64,000 nt of DNA from Xaviernesmea rhizosphaerae (GCF_001938945.1 NZ_MKIO01000020.1:97278-161277); one strand, 5' to 3'; counted from the stretch's first letter, positions 19,189 to 29,398 are shown. Notes: generated from the letters alone by a model not told the origin. Numbers and translations are program-made.

Positions 19189-19846
19189 CAATCGCCTCCA
19201 CGATCTGATCGACGGTGGCCGCCCAGCCGACGATCGCGCCCTGCGCGGTCATCATGTCGATGGCGGCCTTCTTGAATTCGGGAAAATAGCTTTCGGTGGC
19301 GTCGGTCGCGAGCAGGCATTCATAGCCGCGGTCGTTCGCCTCGCGCATGGTGGTCTGCACGCAGACCTCGGTGGTGACGCCGGCAAAGACGAGCTGGCGC
19401 ACGCCCTTCTCTTTCAGCATCTCGCCGAGCGGGGTGGCATAGAAGGCGCCCTTGCCCGGCTTGTCGATCACGGTCTCCCCGGGGATGGGATAGAGCGCCT
19501 GGATGATGTCGGCGCCTGCTTCGCCGGCAATGAGGATGCGGCCCATGGTGCCGGGATCGCCGATTCTGAGCGAAGGGTTACCGCGCGTGCGCTTGGCGGG
19601 CGGGCAATCGGACAGGTCGGGCGCGTGGCATTCCCGCGTGTGGATCACGGGAAGGCCGGCCTTGCGGAAGCCGGCGATCAGCCGGGCGGTGGCGGGAACG
19701 ATCGCCTGCAGCCGCGTCACGTCATTGCCGAGCGTGGCGCCGAAGCCGCCGGGTTCGATGAAATCGCGCTGCATGTCGATGACGATCAACGCGGCGTTTT
19801 CGGGCGCCAGCGTGAAGTCGAAGGGGCGGGCCTTGATCGTCGCCAT
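19181..19846 (-). CDS. Isochorismatase-fold cysteine amidohydrolase (paralogue 1)
   Basis: The product is 221 residues with the isochorismatase-like hydrolase triad Asp24 (VIDMQRDF), Lys129 ([10 protein letters not shown]) and Cys162 ([17 protein letters not shown]). These enzymes hydrolyse small amides and ureides through a thioester. It is clearly paralogous to the biuret-hydrolase-like protein encoded at 21.4-22.1 kb but more distant from it, so a related substrate such as triuret, a carbamoyl compound or a ureido acid is plausible. It overlaps the ABC ATPase gene by ATGA, so it is tightly built into the transporter operon. Confidence 0.8.
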   Translation of the reverse strand: MATIKARPFDFTLAPENAALIVIDMQRDFIEPGGFGATLGNDVTRLQAIVPATARLIAGFRKAGLPVIHTRECHAPDLSDCPPAKRTRGNPSLRIGDPGTMGRILIAGEAGADIIQALYPIPGETVIDKPGKGAFYATPLGEMLKEKGVRQLVFAGVTTEVCVQTTMREANDRGYECLLATDATESYFPEFKKAAIDMMTAQGAIVGWAATVDQIVEAIDD

Positions 19847-21384
19847 CAGTGATGTCCTGCCATGTGCTTGCCGATCTCGCCGATATCGGCGCCGGCGGCC
19901 GGTGTCTCGAACACGATCCTGCCTTCCGACATCACCAAGATGCGGTCGGAGAGTTCGAGGATTTCGTCGAGGTCCTCGCTGATCAGCAGCACGGCGGCGC
20001 CGGCATTGCGCGCGGCCATGATGCGGGTGCGGATTTCCGCCACGGCGGAAAAATCCAGGCCGAAGCAGGGATTGGCGATCAGCAGCAGATCGACCGCGCC
20101 GTTCAGCTCGCGCGAGAGCACCGCGCGCTGGACATTGCCGCCGGAAAGGGCGGCAATCGGCGTGGCGAGCGAGGCGGTCTTCACCTTGTATTCGCCGACC
20201 AGCCGGGCCGCAAGCTCGGCCATGCGGCGCCCGTTCAGCCAGAATTTCGGCTTGCCGCCGGCAAAGTCGAAGTCGCGGAAGAAGATGTTCTCGGCCACGC
20301 TCATCTTCGGCGCGCAGGCATTGCGCAAGGGCTCTTCCGGTAGATAGCGCACATTGAATTGGCGCGCCTCGCTCCGTGTGGCGTGAAAGGGCAGGCCGCA
20401 GACCTTGATGGCGCCCTCCATCAGCGGACGCTGGCCGGAAAGGATCTCCATCAGCTCCATCTGCCCGTTGCCGGAAATGCCGGCCAGGCCGACGATCTCG
20501 CCGGACTTCACCTTGAGATCGCCGATCTCGATGGTCTTCAGGCCCGAGCGGTCGGCCGCCTTGGCGCCGGAGACCGTCATCACCGGCTTGCCGTTGACCG
20601 CCAGACGGGCGGCGGGGCGCACCAGTTCCTTCTCGCCGATCATCATTGCCGCCATCTCCGCGGTGGAGAGATCGGCGACCTTGCCGCCGCCGACATGCTC
20701 GCCCCGGCGCAAGACCGAGACCTCATCGGCAAAGGCGGTGACCTCGCGGAACTTGTGCGAGATCATCAGGCAGGTCAGCGTGCCATCCGTGGTCAGGCCG
20801 CGCACCATGCCCAAGAGTTCGTCGGCCTCCGCTGGGGTCAGCACCGAGGTCGGCTCGTCCAGAATGAGGAAGCGGCGGCCGAGATAGAGCTGTTTCAAAA
20901 GTTCCAGTTTCTGCTTCTCGCCTGCCGCCAGCCGGCCCACCGGCACGTCGAGCGGCACGGAAAAAGGCATGCGTGTCATGAAGGCGGCAAGGTCGGCGCG
21001 CTCCTTCTCCCAGTCGATGCGGGCGGGCACGTCCTTGCGGCTGATCACGAGATTTTCGGCGGCGGTGAGCGAGGGCACCAGCGTGAAGTGCTGATAGACC
21101 ATGCCGAGACCGAGATCATGGGCGGCGCGCGGGTCGGGCACCGCCACCTCGCGCCCGTCCACCGTCATCTGCCCCGAGGTCGGCTTGTAAAAGCCCATCA
21201 TGCATTTGACGAGCGTCGATTTTCCCGCGCCGTTTTCGCCCAGCAGCACATGGAAGGAGCCGGCGGGAATGCGGATCGATACGTCCTTGAGCGCGGTAAA
21301 ACTGCCGAAGCGCATGGTCATGCCGAGCGTTTCCACGGCGATGGCGTGCTGCGGCGGGGAGGGGTCGAGCGCGGGAACCCTCAT
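19846..21384 (-). CDS. BMP-type ABC transporter ATPase, two nucleotide-binding domains
   Basis: The product is 512 residues. Domain 1 has intact motifs ([21 protein letters not shown]). Domain 2 has a degenerate Walker A ([14 protein letters not shown]) but a good signature ([15 protein letters not shown]) and an altered Walker B ([13 protein letters not shown]). This asymmetry is usual in nucleoside/BMP-family importers. The start overlaps the upstream biuret-hydrolase-like gene by ATGA. It energises the two permeases encoded upstream in the same operon. Confidence 0.88.
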   Translation of the reverse strand: MRVPALDPSPPQHAIAVETLGMTMRFGSFTALKDVSIRIPAGSFHVLLGENGAGKSTLVKCMMGFYKPTSGQMTVDGREVAVPDPRAAHDLGLGMVYQHFTLVPSLTAAENLVISRKDVPARIDWEKERADLAAFMTRMPFSVPLDVPVGRLAAGEKQKLELLKQLYLGRRFLILDEPTSVLTPAEADELLGMVRGLTTDGTLTCLMISHKFREVTAFADEVSVLRRGEHVGGGKVADLSTAEMAAMMIGEKELVRPAARLAVNGKPVMTVSGAKAADRSGLKTIEIGDLKVKSGEIVGLAGISGNGQMELMEILSGQRPLMEGAIKVCGLPFHATRSEARQFNVRYLPEEPLRNACAPKMSVAENIFFRDFDFAGGKPKFWLNGRRMAELAARLVGEYKVKTASLATPIAALSGGNVQRAVLSRELNGAVDLLLIANPCFGLDFSAVAEIRTRIMAARNAGAAVLLISEDLDEILELSDRILVMSEGRIVFETPAAGADIGEIGKHMAGHH

Positions 21385-22058
21385 GGCAGGGCCTCGACGA
21401 AGGCGGCGCTGTTGCTGACCGCGCCGAACACGCCGCCCTGCATCTTCACCATCTTGATCGCTGCGGCATGGTTGCCGGGGTCGGTGGCGGCGCAGCAATC
21501 CTCCAGGAGCAGGCATTCGAAGCCGCGATCATTGGCCTCGCGCATGGTGGTATGCACGCAGACATCGGTGGTGATGCCGGAGAGAACGATGTTCTCGATG
21601 CCGCGCGTGCGCAGGAGCAGTTCGAGATCGGTTGCGCAGAAGGAGCCCTTGCCCGGCTTGTCGATGATCGGCTCGCCTGCCAGCGGCTTCAGTTCGTCGA
21701 TGATCTCCCAGCCCGGCTCGCCGCGCACCAGGATGCGCCCGCAAGGGCCGGCATCGCCGATGCCCGCGCCGATCTGCTGCGAGCGCCAGCGCTTGTTGGG
21801 CGGCAGGTCGGAGAGATCGGGCCGGTGACCCTCGCGGGTGTGGATGACGTGATAGCCCTTCTCGCGCATGGCGGCGAGCACGGTCTTGATCGGCTCGATC
21901 GGCGCGCGGGTCAGCGCGATGTCATAGCCCATGGTATCGACATAGCCGCCCGGCCCGCAGAAATCCGTCTGCATGTCGATGATGATGAAGGCGGTGTTCT
22001 CCGGGCGCAGGTCGCCATTATAGGGCCATAGATAGGGATCGGCATGAATCGTGGTCAT
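21381..22058 (-). CDS. biuH: Biuret-hydrolase-like isochorismatase-fold enzyme
   Basis: The product is a 225-residue cysteine hydrolase with triad Asp28 ([16 protein letters not shown]), Lys134 ([16 protein letters not shown]) and Cys167 ([17 protein letters not shown]). The Asp-Lys and Lys-Cys spacings (106 and 33) equal those I recall for the Rhizobium leguminosarum biuret hydrolase (Asp36, Lys142, Cys175). Segments such as [15 protein letters not shown] [28 protein letters not shown] and [10 protein letters not shown] also look the same. It would turn biuret into allophanate plus ammonia, feeding the amidase at the end of the operon. Ureidoacrylate-type amidohydrolases are the main alternative. 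Confidence 0.75.
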   Translation of the reverse strand: MTTIHADPYLWPYNGDLRPENTAFIIIDMQTDFCGPGGYVDTMGYDIALTRAPIEPIKTVLAAMREKGYHVIHTREGHRPDLSDLPPNKRWRSQQIGAGIGDAGPCGRILVRGEPGWEIIDELKPLAGEPIIDKPGKGSFCATDLELLLRTRGIENIVLSGITTDVCVHTTMREANDRGFECLLLEDCCAATDPGNHAAAIKMVKMQGGVFGAVSNSAAFVEALP

Positions 22059-22099
22059 CGCAAAGCTCCAGTCGCGTGGCCGCCGCGGGCGGCGCCATT

Positions 22100-23023
22100 T
22101 TACTTGATGATGCTGAGTTCGCCGGGGGCGGAGGGCAGGGCGCGGGTGCGCGAACTGGTCGCCACCAGGAAGCCGAGGGTGAGCACGTAAGGCGCGGCAT
22201 AGAAGAGGTAGTAGCCGCTGGTGATGCCGACCGATTGCAGCGCCGGGCCGAGCGCGCCGGCCCCGCCGAAGAGCAGGGAGGCATAGAGGCAATTCACCGG
22301 ATTCCAGCGCGCGAAGATGACGAGCGCCACGGCCATCAACCCCTGGCCGGAGGAAATGCCCTCGTTCCAGCTGCCGGGATAATAGAGCGAGAGATAGGCC
22401 CCGCCGATGCCGGCCAGGGCGCCGCCCGCCGCCGTCGACCAGAGACGCACGCGGTTGACGTCGATGCCGAGCGCGCGGGCCGCATCCGCGCTGTCGCCGG
22501 CGACCCGGATCGTCAGGCCGATCCGGGTGTTCTTCAGCATCCAGGCCGTGGCGAAGGCCAGAGCGATGCCGGCGAGGAACAGCACATTGACGTTCAGCGC
22601 CGCCTGCACCTGCGGCAAAGGTGACCAGAAGCCGAGCGGGATGGCCGGCAGGTGCGGCGCGACCGGCTGGACGTAGGGCTTGCCGAAGAAGAAGGCGAGC
22701 CCCGTGCCGAAGATCATCAGCGCGATGCCGATGGCGATGTCGTTGACGCGCGGCAGGCTGCAGAGCACACCGTGCAACAGGCCGAAGAGCAGGCCGGCAA
22801 AGGCGGCGGCCAGCGTGCCGAGCCAGGGCGAGCCGGTGTGATAGGCCACGGCATAGCCGCTCATGGCGCCGAAGACCAGCGTGCCCTCGAGCCCGAGATT
22901 GATGCGCCCCGACCGCTCCGTCAGGCATTCGCCCGTCGAGACGAAGATGAAGGGCGTGGAGACGCGGATGGCGCCGCCGAGAATGGCAAGGGGCACGCCC
23001 CAGAGACCGATATCCTCGCTCAT
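22100..23023 (-). CDS. BMP-type ABC transporter permease B
   Basis: The product is a 307-residue inner-membrane permease with about eight hydrophobic segments. It has the family patterns [20 protein letters not shown] near the start and [19 protein letters not shown] as the coupling helix near residue 180. It pairs with the permease encoded just upstream (ATGA overlap) to form a heterodimeric channel of the nucleoside-type importers. The operon context with amidohydrolases suggests a urea-derived or ring nitrogen compound as cargo. Confidence 0.88.
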   Translation of the reverse strand: MSEDIGLWGVPLAILGGAIRVSTPFIFVSTGECLTERSGRINLGLEGTLVFGAMSGYAVAYHTGSPWLGTLAAAFAGLLFGLLHGVLCSLPRVNDIAIGIALMIFGTGLAFFFGKPYVQPVAPHLPAIPLGFWSPLPQVQAALNVNVLFLAGIALAFATAWMLKNTRIGLTIRVAGDSADAARALGIDVNRVRLWSTAAGGALAGIGGAYLSLYYPGSWNEGISSGQGLMAVALVIFARWNPVNCLYASLLFGGAGALGPALQSVGITSGYYLFYAAPYVLTLGFLVATSSRTRALPSAPGELSIIK

Positions 23024-24132
23024 TTCTGCCTCCGTTCAAGGAAACTCAGGAATTTCAGCCGGTCCTGGAAGGTGTCGGAGAGGAGGATGGCGATGAACAC
23101 CATGCCCTCCAACACCAGAACCGTCGCGTCCGGCAGGGCCATCCGCCGCTGGATCAGCCCGCTCGACGCCTCCAGCCCGGCCAGCAGGATGGCGGCGGGC
23201 ACGATGGCCAGCCCGTTGTGGCGGGCGAGGAAGGCGATGAGGATGCCGGTGTAGCCATAGCCGGCGGCGAGCGAGGCATTGGCCGATCCATGCACCGCCG
23301 CCACCTCGAACATGCCGGCGAGACCGGCAAAAGCGCCGCCGAGCGCGGTGAAACCGATGACCAGGCGGCCGGCAGGCAGGCCCTGGATGCGGGCGGCGCG
23401 CAGGTTCCCGCCGACGATGCGGGCGGCAAAGCCCCATGTCGTGCGCTCGATCAGCACCCAGCTGAGGATGCAGCCGAGAATGCCAACGGCAAGGCCCCAG
23501 TGCACGCCGAGCCCGGGGATCTCGCCGATCCGCCAGGCGGCGGGCAGCGGCGCGGTGGAAGGCTTGTTGAGGCTGGCGGGATCGCGCAGCAGCCCCTCGA
23601 CCAGATGGTTCATGAGCGCGATGGCGACATAGGCCATCAGCAGGCTGGCAATGGTCTCGTTGACGCCGCGCAGGTGCCTGAGCGCCCCGACGCCGCCGAT
23701 CCAGAGCCCGCCGACGAGCGCGCCGGCAAGGGCCATCAGCAGGATGCCGGCCGGGCCGGGCAGGCCGGGCATCAGCGTGGCCACCGCGCCGGCGGCCACG
23801 CCGCCGAGCACGATCGCCCCCTCGCCGCCGATGATGACGAGGCCGAGCCGCGCCGGCAGGGCCACGCAGAGCGCCGCCAGAAGCAGGGGCGCGGCGCGGG
23901 CCAGCGTGTTCGTCCAGGAAAAGGCCGTGCCGAAGCCGGCCTTGTAGACGAGGAGGTAGAAATCGAGCGGCGGCTTGCCGAGGAAGGCCAGGAAGATCGA
24001 AAAGGCGATCATCCCCGCCAACAGCGCCGCCAGCGGCAGGATCGCCGTCTCGATGCGGCGGGCCGTGGCTTCGCTGAGGAAGCCGGCCCGCACGGCGGCC
24101 GATGCCGTCCGTTCAGCATGCTGCATGCTCAT
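23020..24132 (-). CDS. BMP-type ABC transporter permease A
   Basis: The product is a 370-residue inner-membrane permease. A ~30-residue cytoplasmic leader precedes many hydrophobic segments, with the typical [12 protein letters not shown] and [18 protein letters not shown] (coupling helix) motifs. The start at 24132 follows GGAGACAGG. It is the first permease gene of the operon, separated from the binding-protein gene by 466 bp that include repeat DNA. Confidence 0.88.
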   Translation of the reverse strand: MSMQHAERTASAAVRAGFLSEATARRIETAILPLAALLAGMIAFSIFLAFLGKPPLDFYLLVYKAGFGTAFSWTNTLARAAPLLLAALCVALPARLGLVIIGGEGAIVLGGVAAGAVATLMPGLPGPAGILLMALAGALVGGLWIGGVGALRHLRGVNETIASLLMAYVAIALMNHLVEGLLRDPASLNKPSTAPLPAAWRIGEIPGLGVHWGLAVGILGCILSWVLIERTTWGFAARIVGGNLRAARIQGLPAGRLVIGFTALGGAFAGLAGMFEVAAVHGSANASLAAGYGYTGILIAFLARHNGLAIVPAAILLAGLEASSGLIQRRMALPDATVLVLEGMVFIAILLSDTFQDRLKFLSFLERRQK

Positions 24133-24164
24133 GGCCTGTCTCCGGGCAAGGGGCGGTTTTGGTG

Positions 24165-24225
24165 TGTCGGATCGAAAAGCAGAGGACGGATTTTCGGGGA
24201 AATCCGATGAAAAAACAGCATTTTA
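24165..24225. repeat. RIME-type repeat, degenerate copy
   Basis: TGTCGGATCGAAAA ... ATTTTCGGGGAAATCCGATG has the order and arms of the other copies. It lies upstream of the permease gene, within the presumed operon. Confidence 0.5.
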
Positions 24226-24352
24226 GAACTTTAGACGGCTTGTCAGCCACAGTACACGACGCAAACGGTTGATCGGCTAGGCAGGTCGTCCCACGAGGTT
24301 AGGAGGATTGCTTCCGCATGACATCACATTGAGGCGGAGCCTCTTCCTCTTC

Positions 24353-24435
24353 GTCATCCTCGGGCTTGTCCCGAGGATCTGCTGACGTCCATAGAATCAA
24401 ACGTTGTAGATGCTCGGGACAAGCCCGAGCATGAC
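24353..24435. repeat. Inverted repeat with self-palindromic arms
   Basis: Two 27-bp arms, 24353-24379 and 24409-24435, pair at 25 of 27 positions. Each arm itself is a palindrome (CTCGGGCTTGTCCCGAG and CTCGGGACAAGCCCGAG). The DNA can therefore fold as one long stem or as two small ones. It is a dispersed-repeat type I associate with rhizobial genomes, and it sits between the binding-protein gene and the permease genes. Confidence 0.75.
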
Positions 24436-24598
24436 GACCGAGAGGCTTCGCCTTGGATCACAGCTTCCCCAAACCGCTGCTCCGAGAGGCTCGCAATGCA
24501 TTCTTAAGTTCGCCAGTAAGATGCATTGTGTATTTGGGTAGTGATCGAAGTGCAGAACGCCACGGCAGAAGCTCTCCGTCGTCTCCCATGCCGACCCT

Positions 24599-25723
24599 TT
24601 ACGAGGTCGAGCCGATCACGCCGTCCACGAGATAGCTCATGCTCTCCAGCGCCACGTCGGTCTCGACGAAGGCCTGGCCGGCCGTGGCCACGACATTGCC
24701 CTTGTTGTCCTTGAGCGGGCCCTTGATGGCGGCGAAGCCGCCCTTGAGGATCTCGGCCTTCGTCGCCTCGAACTGGGCGCGCGCCTTGTCGGAAACGGCG
24801 GGGCCGAGCGGGCTCATCTTGATGAAGCCGTCGGCGAGGCCGCCGCGCACGAAATTGTCGATCTTGCCGCCGGCCATCGTGGTCTTGACCATGTCGCCAT
24901 AGACCTTGGCCCAGTTCCACTCGGCGCCGGTCAGATATTTTTCCGGGGCGAGCGCGCTCTGGTTGGCGTGGTAGCCGCACAGGAACATGCCGCGCCCCGC
25001 GCCGGTTTCCATCACCACCTTGGGCCCGTCCACATGGCAGGTGACGACATCCACGCCCTGGTCGGCCAGCGCATTGGTGGCCTCGGCCTCCTTCACCGCC
25101 AGCGACCATTCGCCGGTGAAGATCACCTGGCAGGTGATCGACGGATCGACGGCGCGCGCGCCCAGCAGGAAGGAATTGATGTTGAGCAGCACCTGGGGAA
25201 TGGGCTTGGCGGCGACGAAGCCGATCTTCTTCGACTTTGTGGCATGACCGGCGACGATGCCGTTCAGATATTGCCCCATGCCGATATAGCCGAAATAGGA
25301 GCCGACATTCTTCGGCTTGTCCGGCGTCCACAGGCCGCCGCAATGCTCGAAGCGGACCTCGGGATATTTCGGCGCGACGGCGAGGATATGCGGATCGAAA
25401 TAGCCGAAGGAGGTCGGGAAGACGAGCGTGGCGCCGTCGAAGCCGATCATGCTCTCCATGGTCTTCTGCACGTCCACCGTCTCGGGAACCTGCTCCTCCT
25501 CGACCACGGTCACGCCCTCCATCGCCTTGACGGCGGCGGCCCCTTCGGCATGCGACTGGTTGTAGCCGAAATCATCCTTCGGGCCGACATAGATGAAGCC
25601 GACGGTGAGACCCGCGGCGCGGGCCGTGCCCGCCGGCAGGAGGCCGGAAAGGGCGGCGGCGCCGGCAAGGCCGGCCGTGCTGCGCAGAAACTGGCGGCGA
25701 TTGGGCATCAGGATCCTGGACAT
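24599..25723 (-). CDS. BMP-family substrate-binding protein with TAT signal
   Basis: The product is a 374-residue periplasmic binding protein. A twin-arginine signal (PNRRQFLRSTAGLAGAAAL, cleavage after ARA) is followed by the BMP/Med-like domain (GFIYVGPKDDFGYNQSH, FGYIGMGQYLNGIVAG, CGYHANQSALAPEKYL). BMP proteins bind nucleosides and related heterocycles. The start at 25723 is preceded by GGGGA; an in-frame ATG at 25738 has no SD. Export through TAT implies folding before secretion. It is the first gene of the operon and is divergent from a LysR gene. Confidence 0.88.
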   Translation of the reverse strand: MSRILMPNRRQFLRSTAGLAGAAALSGLLPAGTARAAGLTVGFIYVGPKDDFGYNQSHAEGAAAVKAMEGVTVVEEEQVPETVDVQKTMESMIGFDGATLVFPTSFGYFDPHILAVAPKYPEVRFEHCGGLWTPDKPKNVGSYFGYIGMGQYLNGIVAGHATKSKKIGFVAAKPIPQVLLNINSFLLGARAVDPSITCQVIFTGEWSLAVKEAEATNALADQGVDVVTCHVDGPKVVMETGAGRGMFLCGYHANQSALAPEKYLTGAEWNWAKVYGDMVKTTMAGGKIDNFVRGGLADGFIKMSPLGPAVSDKARAQFEATKAEILKGGFAAIKGPLKDNKGNVVATAGQAFVETDVALESMSYLVDGVIGSTS

Positions 25724-25883
25724 GACAAAGTTCCCCATTTGTCGTCAAACCGGCGGCGCTTTCGGCTCTTTGGGCCGGCTTATTTGCGTTCCGGCTTTAG
25801 TAATCCAGATGGACGCGCTTCTGTCTTGTGCTATGTTTTGGCCGGGGCGCTGCAATAACTGCAGCAGGGCATGAAGGGGCGCC

Positions 25884-26792
25884 ATGCGCTATCTCTCCTC
25901 CATCCGCTATATCGACGCGGTGGTGAAGGCCGGCTCGATCCGGGCGGCGGCCGATACGCTGGCCATCACCTCCACGGCGCTCAACCGCCGCATCCTCGCC
26001 ATGGAGGAGGAGCTGGGCGTGCCGATCTTCGAGCGGCTGCCGCATGGGGTGCGGCTGTCGGCGGCGGGCGAGATCTACATCCACCACATCCGCAACCAGC
26101 TTTCCGACATGGAGCGGGTGAAATCGCAGATCGCCGATCTTTCCGGCGTGCGGCGCGGCCATGTGTCGATCGCCTGCAGCCAGGCGCTCTTGCCCTATTT
26201 CCTGCCCAGCCAGATCGCGCTCTACCGCAAGGAGCACCCCAACGTGACCTTCGGCGTGCATCTGCGCGACCGCGAGGCGGCGGAGCAGGCGCTGGTCGAT
26301 CACAGCGCCGATCTCGCCATCGTCTTCGAGCCGGTGCGGCTGGCCGATTTCATGACGCTGATCCGGGTGCGCCAGCCGGTGCATGTGGTGATGGCCGCGG
26401 GCCATCCGCTGGCGGCGAAAACGAGCGTGCGGCTGTTCGAATGCGCGAGCTATCCGGTCTCGCTGCCGACCGCGCCCTATGGCGTGCGCCATCTGCTCGA
26501 CATCGCCATGCGGGTCGCCGGCATCCGGCTCGATCCGGTGATCCAGTCCGACAGCTTCGAATTCCTGCGCAATCACGCGGTGGCGGAGGATATCCTCACC
26601 TTTCAGATCCCGATCGGCCTGGGCGACGAGACCTCGACCGGCCAGATGGTCTCGCGCCCGATCGACAGCCGCGATGTTCCTTCGGGCATTCTCTATCTCG
26701 GCCAGCTGAAGGGCCGCACCCTGCCGGTGGCCGCAGCTCGCTTCGCCGCGCAGCTGACCAGCACGCTGGCCAACCAGTTCGAGGTTTCGTAA
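25884..26792 (+). CDS. LysR-family regulator of the BMP/biuret operon
   Basis: The product is a 302-residue LysR protein with helix-turn-helix VKAGSIRAAADTLAITSTAL and EEELGVPIFERLPHGVRLSAAGE, then an effector domain from about residue 90. It is transcribed away from the binding-protein gene with a 160-bp shared upstream region, so it is the likely activator of that operon. Its N-terminus closely resembles the LysR protein encoded at 62.9-63.8 kb, which is divergent from another nitrogen-compound uptake operon. Confidence 0.88.
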   Translation: MRYLSSIRYIDAVVKAGSIRAAADTLAITSTALNRRILAMEEELGVPIFERLPHGVRLSAAGEIYIHHIRNQLSDMERVKSQIADLSGVRRGHVSIACSQALLPYFLPSQIALYRKEHPNVTFGVHLRDREAAEQALVDHSADLAIVFEPVRLADFMTLIRVRQPVHVVMAAGHPLAAKTSVRLFECASYPVSLPTAPYGVRHLLDIAMRVAGIRLDPVIQSDSFEFLRNHAVAEDILTFQIPIGLGDETSTGQMVSRPIDSRDVPSGILYLGQLKGRTLPVAAARFAAQLTSTLANQFEVS

Positions 26793-26994
26793 GCACTAAC
26801 AAGCGGTGCGTTTCCGTGCAGGGAAGCTGCGTTATGTCCGGCTTTCCCGACGAAACGCTTGCGACGCGCGAGCCGCAAAGCCGAACAATCCGCCGATCAC
26901 GCGAAACGTGACTTTCTTCATGCGCGCGACATGCAATCCTGCGCATGTTAAGCCATGATGGCGCGCCGATGCGGCACCACCGAAGGAGAGGAAA

Positions 26995-27429
26995 ATGAAG
27001 CTCAAGACCGTTCTTTTTTCGCTAGCCCTTGCCGGGCTCGCCGCCGGCGCCGTCACGGCGGCCGAACCGCAGAAGGTCCGCGAAGGCATGATGAAGCAGA
27101 TCGGCGGCTCCGTCGGCGCGCTGGGCGCCATCGCCAAGGGGCAGAAGCCTTATGATGCCGCCGTGGTGAAGACCTCGCTCGAGACGATCAGCAAGAACAT
27201 CAAGGCTTTCCCGGATCAGTTCCCGGCCGGCTCGGACGCCAATTCCGAGGCGAGCCCGAAGATCTGGGCCAATATGGACGACTTCAAGGCCAAGGCTGAC
27301 CACCTTGCCAAGGAAGCCGACACGCTGCTGGCCCAGCTGCCGGCCGACCAGGCCGCCGTGGGCGCCGCCGTCGGCAAGCTCGGCCCGCTCTGTTCGGACT
27401 GTCACCAGACCTACCGTCTGAAGAAATAG
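26995..27429 (+). CDS. Cytochrome c' / c556-type protein
   Basis: The product is a 144-residue periplasmic haem protein. It has a signal peptide at residues 1-22 (ending VTAAEP) and a four-helix-bundle pattern, with the single haem site CSDCH at residues 133-137 close to the C-terminus, as in cytochromes c' and c556. Such proteins bind NO or carry electrons. GGAGAGG precedes the ATG. The gene stands alone. Confidence 0.88.
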   Translation: MKLKTVLFSLALAGLAAGAVTAAEPQKVREGMMKQIGGSVGALGAIAKGQKPYDAAVVKTSLETISKNIKAFPDQFPAGSDANSEASPKIWANMDDFKAKADHLAKEADTLLAQLPADQAAVGAAVGKLGPLCSDCHQTYRLKK

Positions 27430-27751
27430 GGTCTGCCTGAAAACAGAGGGTGCCGATGGTGGCCTGGACGATTGCCGGGCCGCCGTCCCTCCCTGGCGGG
27501 CAAGCAAATGATAGAGGCCAGCAGGCGGGCAACGCCCGACACTGCGGGACGCTCTTTCCCATGGCGTCCGATGCACTGTTTTGTCTGCGCATCGGTTATT
27601 TCTGACAAGTTGAGCCGCTTTTCGGCCCGATTTCTGGTTGTCCGGTTGCCATTTTCCGCAACCGCGCCACGTCTCATGCACGATCAGAAAAACGGGATGG
27701 AGCGCCCGCATCCGCTCCGCGCCGAGCGGCGTGAGCTAGGGGAGAGAGAGC
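27430..27751. other. Intergenic region between the two cytochrome genes
   Basis: No gene is supported. A GCATCGG/TCCGATGC pair near 27567-27595 may be a very worn RIME-type unit. Confidence 0.35.
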
Positions 27752-28669
27752 ATGGGGCGCAGGCGCGGCGGGATCGGCATCTCCCTTCTTCTCATCGCCG
27801 GCTTTGCCGGCGCGCTGGGCTGGTTCCTGACCAAGCCGGAGCGCCAGCCGGCCGCGCATTGGCAAGGCCTGCCCGCGGCTGATGTCGCCAATGGCGAGCG
27901 CATCTTCTGGGCCGGCGGCTGTGTCAGCTGTCATGCGGCGCCGGGCGCGGAAGGGCAGGCGCGGCTGACGCTGTCAGGCGGTCTCGCGCTGAAGAGCCCC
28001 TTCGGCACCTTTCACGTGCCCAACATTTCCCCCGACGAGAAGGCCGGCATCGGCGGCTGGACGCTGGCCGAATTCGGCGATGCGATGACGCGCGGGGTGG
28101 GCCGCAATGGCGAGCATCTCTACCCGTCCTTCCCCTATGGGTCCTATAGCCGGCTGACGCCCAAGGATGTCTCCGACCTCTTCGCCTTCGTGAAGACCCT
28201 GCCGAAGAGCGAAACGGTGGCGCCGCCGCATGAGTTGCCTTTCCCTTACAATCAGCGCCTGCTGCTGGGCGGCTGGAAGCTTCTGTTCTTCAGCGATGCG
28301 CCGCGCGTGGCCCTGGCCAATGCCGATCCGGCGGTGCTGCGCGGGCAATATCTGGTGGAGGGCCCGGGTCATTGCGGCGAATGCCACACGCCGCGCAACG
28401 GGCTGGGCGGCTTCGTCAGCGGCCAGTGGCTGGCCGGCGCGCCCAATCCGGAAGGGGAGGGCCGCGTGCCCAACATCACGCCGGCCTCTGAAACGATCGG
28501 CAGCTGGAGCGCCGGCGATATCGCCAACTATCTGGAAACCGGCTTCACCCCCGACTTCGACAGCGCCGGCGGCAATATGGTCGAGGTGCAGCAGAACATC
28601 GCCCATCTGCCGGCCGAGGACCGCGCGGCCATCGCCGCCTATCTGAAGGCCGTTCCGCCCGTCAAATGA
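27752..28669 (+). CDS. Membrane-anchored dihaem cytochrome c
   Basis: The product is 305 residues. An uncleaved N-terminal anchor (GISLLLIAGFAGALGWFL) is followed by two class I cytochrome c domains with haem sites CVSCH at 57-61 and CGECH at 208-212, and Met ligands to be expected in the YPSFPYGSY and FDSAGGNMVEVQQNIAHL regions. It resembles the cytochrome subunit of alcohol/aldehyde or other periplasmic dehydrogenases, but no dehydrogenase gene adjoins. GGGGAGAGAG precedes the start. Confidence 0.88.
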   Translation: MGRRRGGIGISLLLIAGFAGALGWFLTKPERQPAAHWQGLPAADVANGERIFWAGGCVSCHAAPGAEGQARLTLSGGLALKSPFGTFHVPNISPDEKAGIGGWTLAEFGDAMTRGVGRNGEHLYPSFPYGSYSRLTPKDVSDLFAFVKTLPKSETVAPPHELPFPYNQRLLLGGWKLLFFSDAPRVALANADPAVLRGQYLVEGPGHCGECHTPRNGLGGFVSGQWLAGAPNPEGEGRVPNITPASETIGSWSAGDIANYLETGFTPDFDSAGGNMVEVQQNIAHLPAEDRAAIAAYLKAVPPVK

Positions 28670-28767
28670 GCGCGTGCCTTATACAGTTTCCGGCTGATCG
28701 CTTCGCGAACCGGAAACAAGAACCAACGAGAATCTCTGGCCGGAAAGCCAGATTTTCGATGGACGGA

Positions 28768-28802
28768 ATACGGTTTCCGGTCCGATCACCCGGAAACCGT
28801 AT
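28768..28802. terminator. Long hairpin between convergent genes
   Basis: ATACGGTTTCCGG pairs perfectly with CCGGAAACCGTAT across a 9-base loop. It lies between the convergent dihaem cytochrome and DJ-1 genes and touches the latter's stop codon. It lacks a T-run, but by position it can end transcription from both sides. Confidence 0.55.
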
Positions 28803-29398
28803 CAGGCCGCAGCCGCCGCGGCCTTGACCGAAATATGCTCGGCGGAAAAGCACATGAGCTCCTGCGACAGCGCCGTGCCATCCGCGCCCAGCGCTTCCAG
28901 CACCTTGATGGCGAAACTGACCGGCGCCGTGCCCGGCGCGGTGACGACATGGCCGTCGCGCACGGCGTGCGGCACGTCGCGATAGGTCGCGGCCTCGCCA
29001 TAAGCGGGGCGCGCCTCGCGCAGGAAGCCCGGGAAATTGCTGGTATGGCCGCGCCCCTTCAGGCAGCCGGCATCCAGCAGCGGCAGCACACCGGCGCAGA
29101 TGCCCGCGACCACCTTGCGCTCCCGGTCGAAGCTGCCGACAAGCCCGGTCAGATCCGGCGCTTGCTGTGTGGTCCACAGCGTGCCGCCGCAGAGAACCAG
29201 CGCATCGAACTTGCCGGCGGTGAGCTTGCGGCAGTCCAGATCGGCGGCGGCGCGCAGGCCGCCGATCGAGGTGACGGGTTTGCCGCCGGGGGTGGCCACG
29301 GCGATCTCCATGCCGCAATCCTGCCGGGCCAGCGCCATCAGCAGCGCGCATTCCCAGTCGGCGAAGCCTTCGGTGAGAACAAGGGCCAGACGTGACAT
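28802..29398 (-). CDS. DJ-1/PfpI-family protein
   Basis: The product is a 198-residue protein of the class I glutamine-amidotransferase-like superfamily. The nucleophile elbow is VVAGICAGVLPL (Cys101), and Glu17 in FADWE occupies the usual acid position. Members act as glyoxalases/deglycases, chaperones or amidases in the cytoplasm. It is immediately upstream of, and parallel to, nothing but the GNAT gene (12 bp), which is transcribed first, so the two may be co-transcribed. Confidence 0.85.
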   Translation of the reverse strand: MSRLALVLTEGFADWECALLMALARQDCGMEIAVATPGGKPVTSIGGLRAAADLDCRKLTAGKFDALVLCGGTLWTTQQAPDLTGLVGSFDRERKVVAGICAGVLPLLDAGCLKGRGHTSNFPGFLREARPAYGEAATYRDVPHAVRDGHVVTAPGTAPVSFAIKVLEALGADGTALSQELMCFSAEHISVKAAAAAA

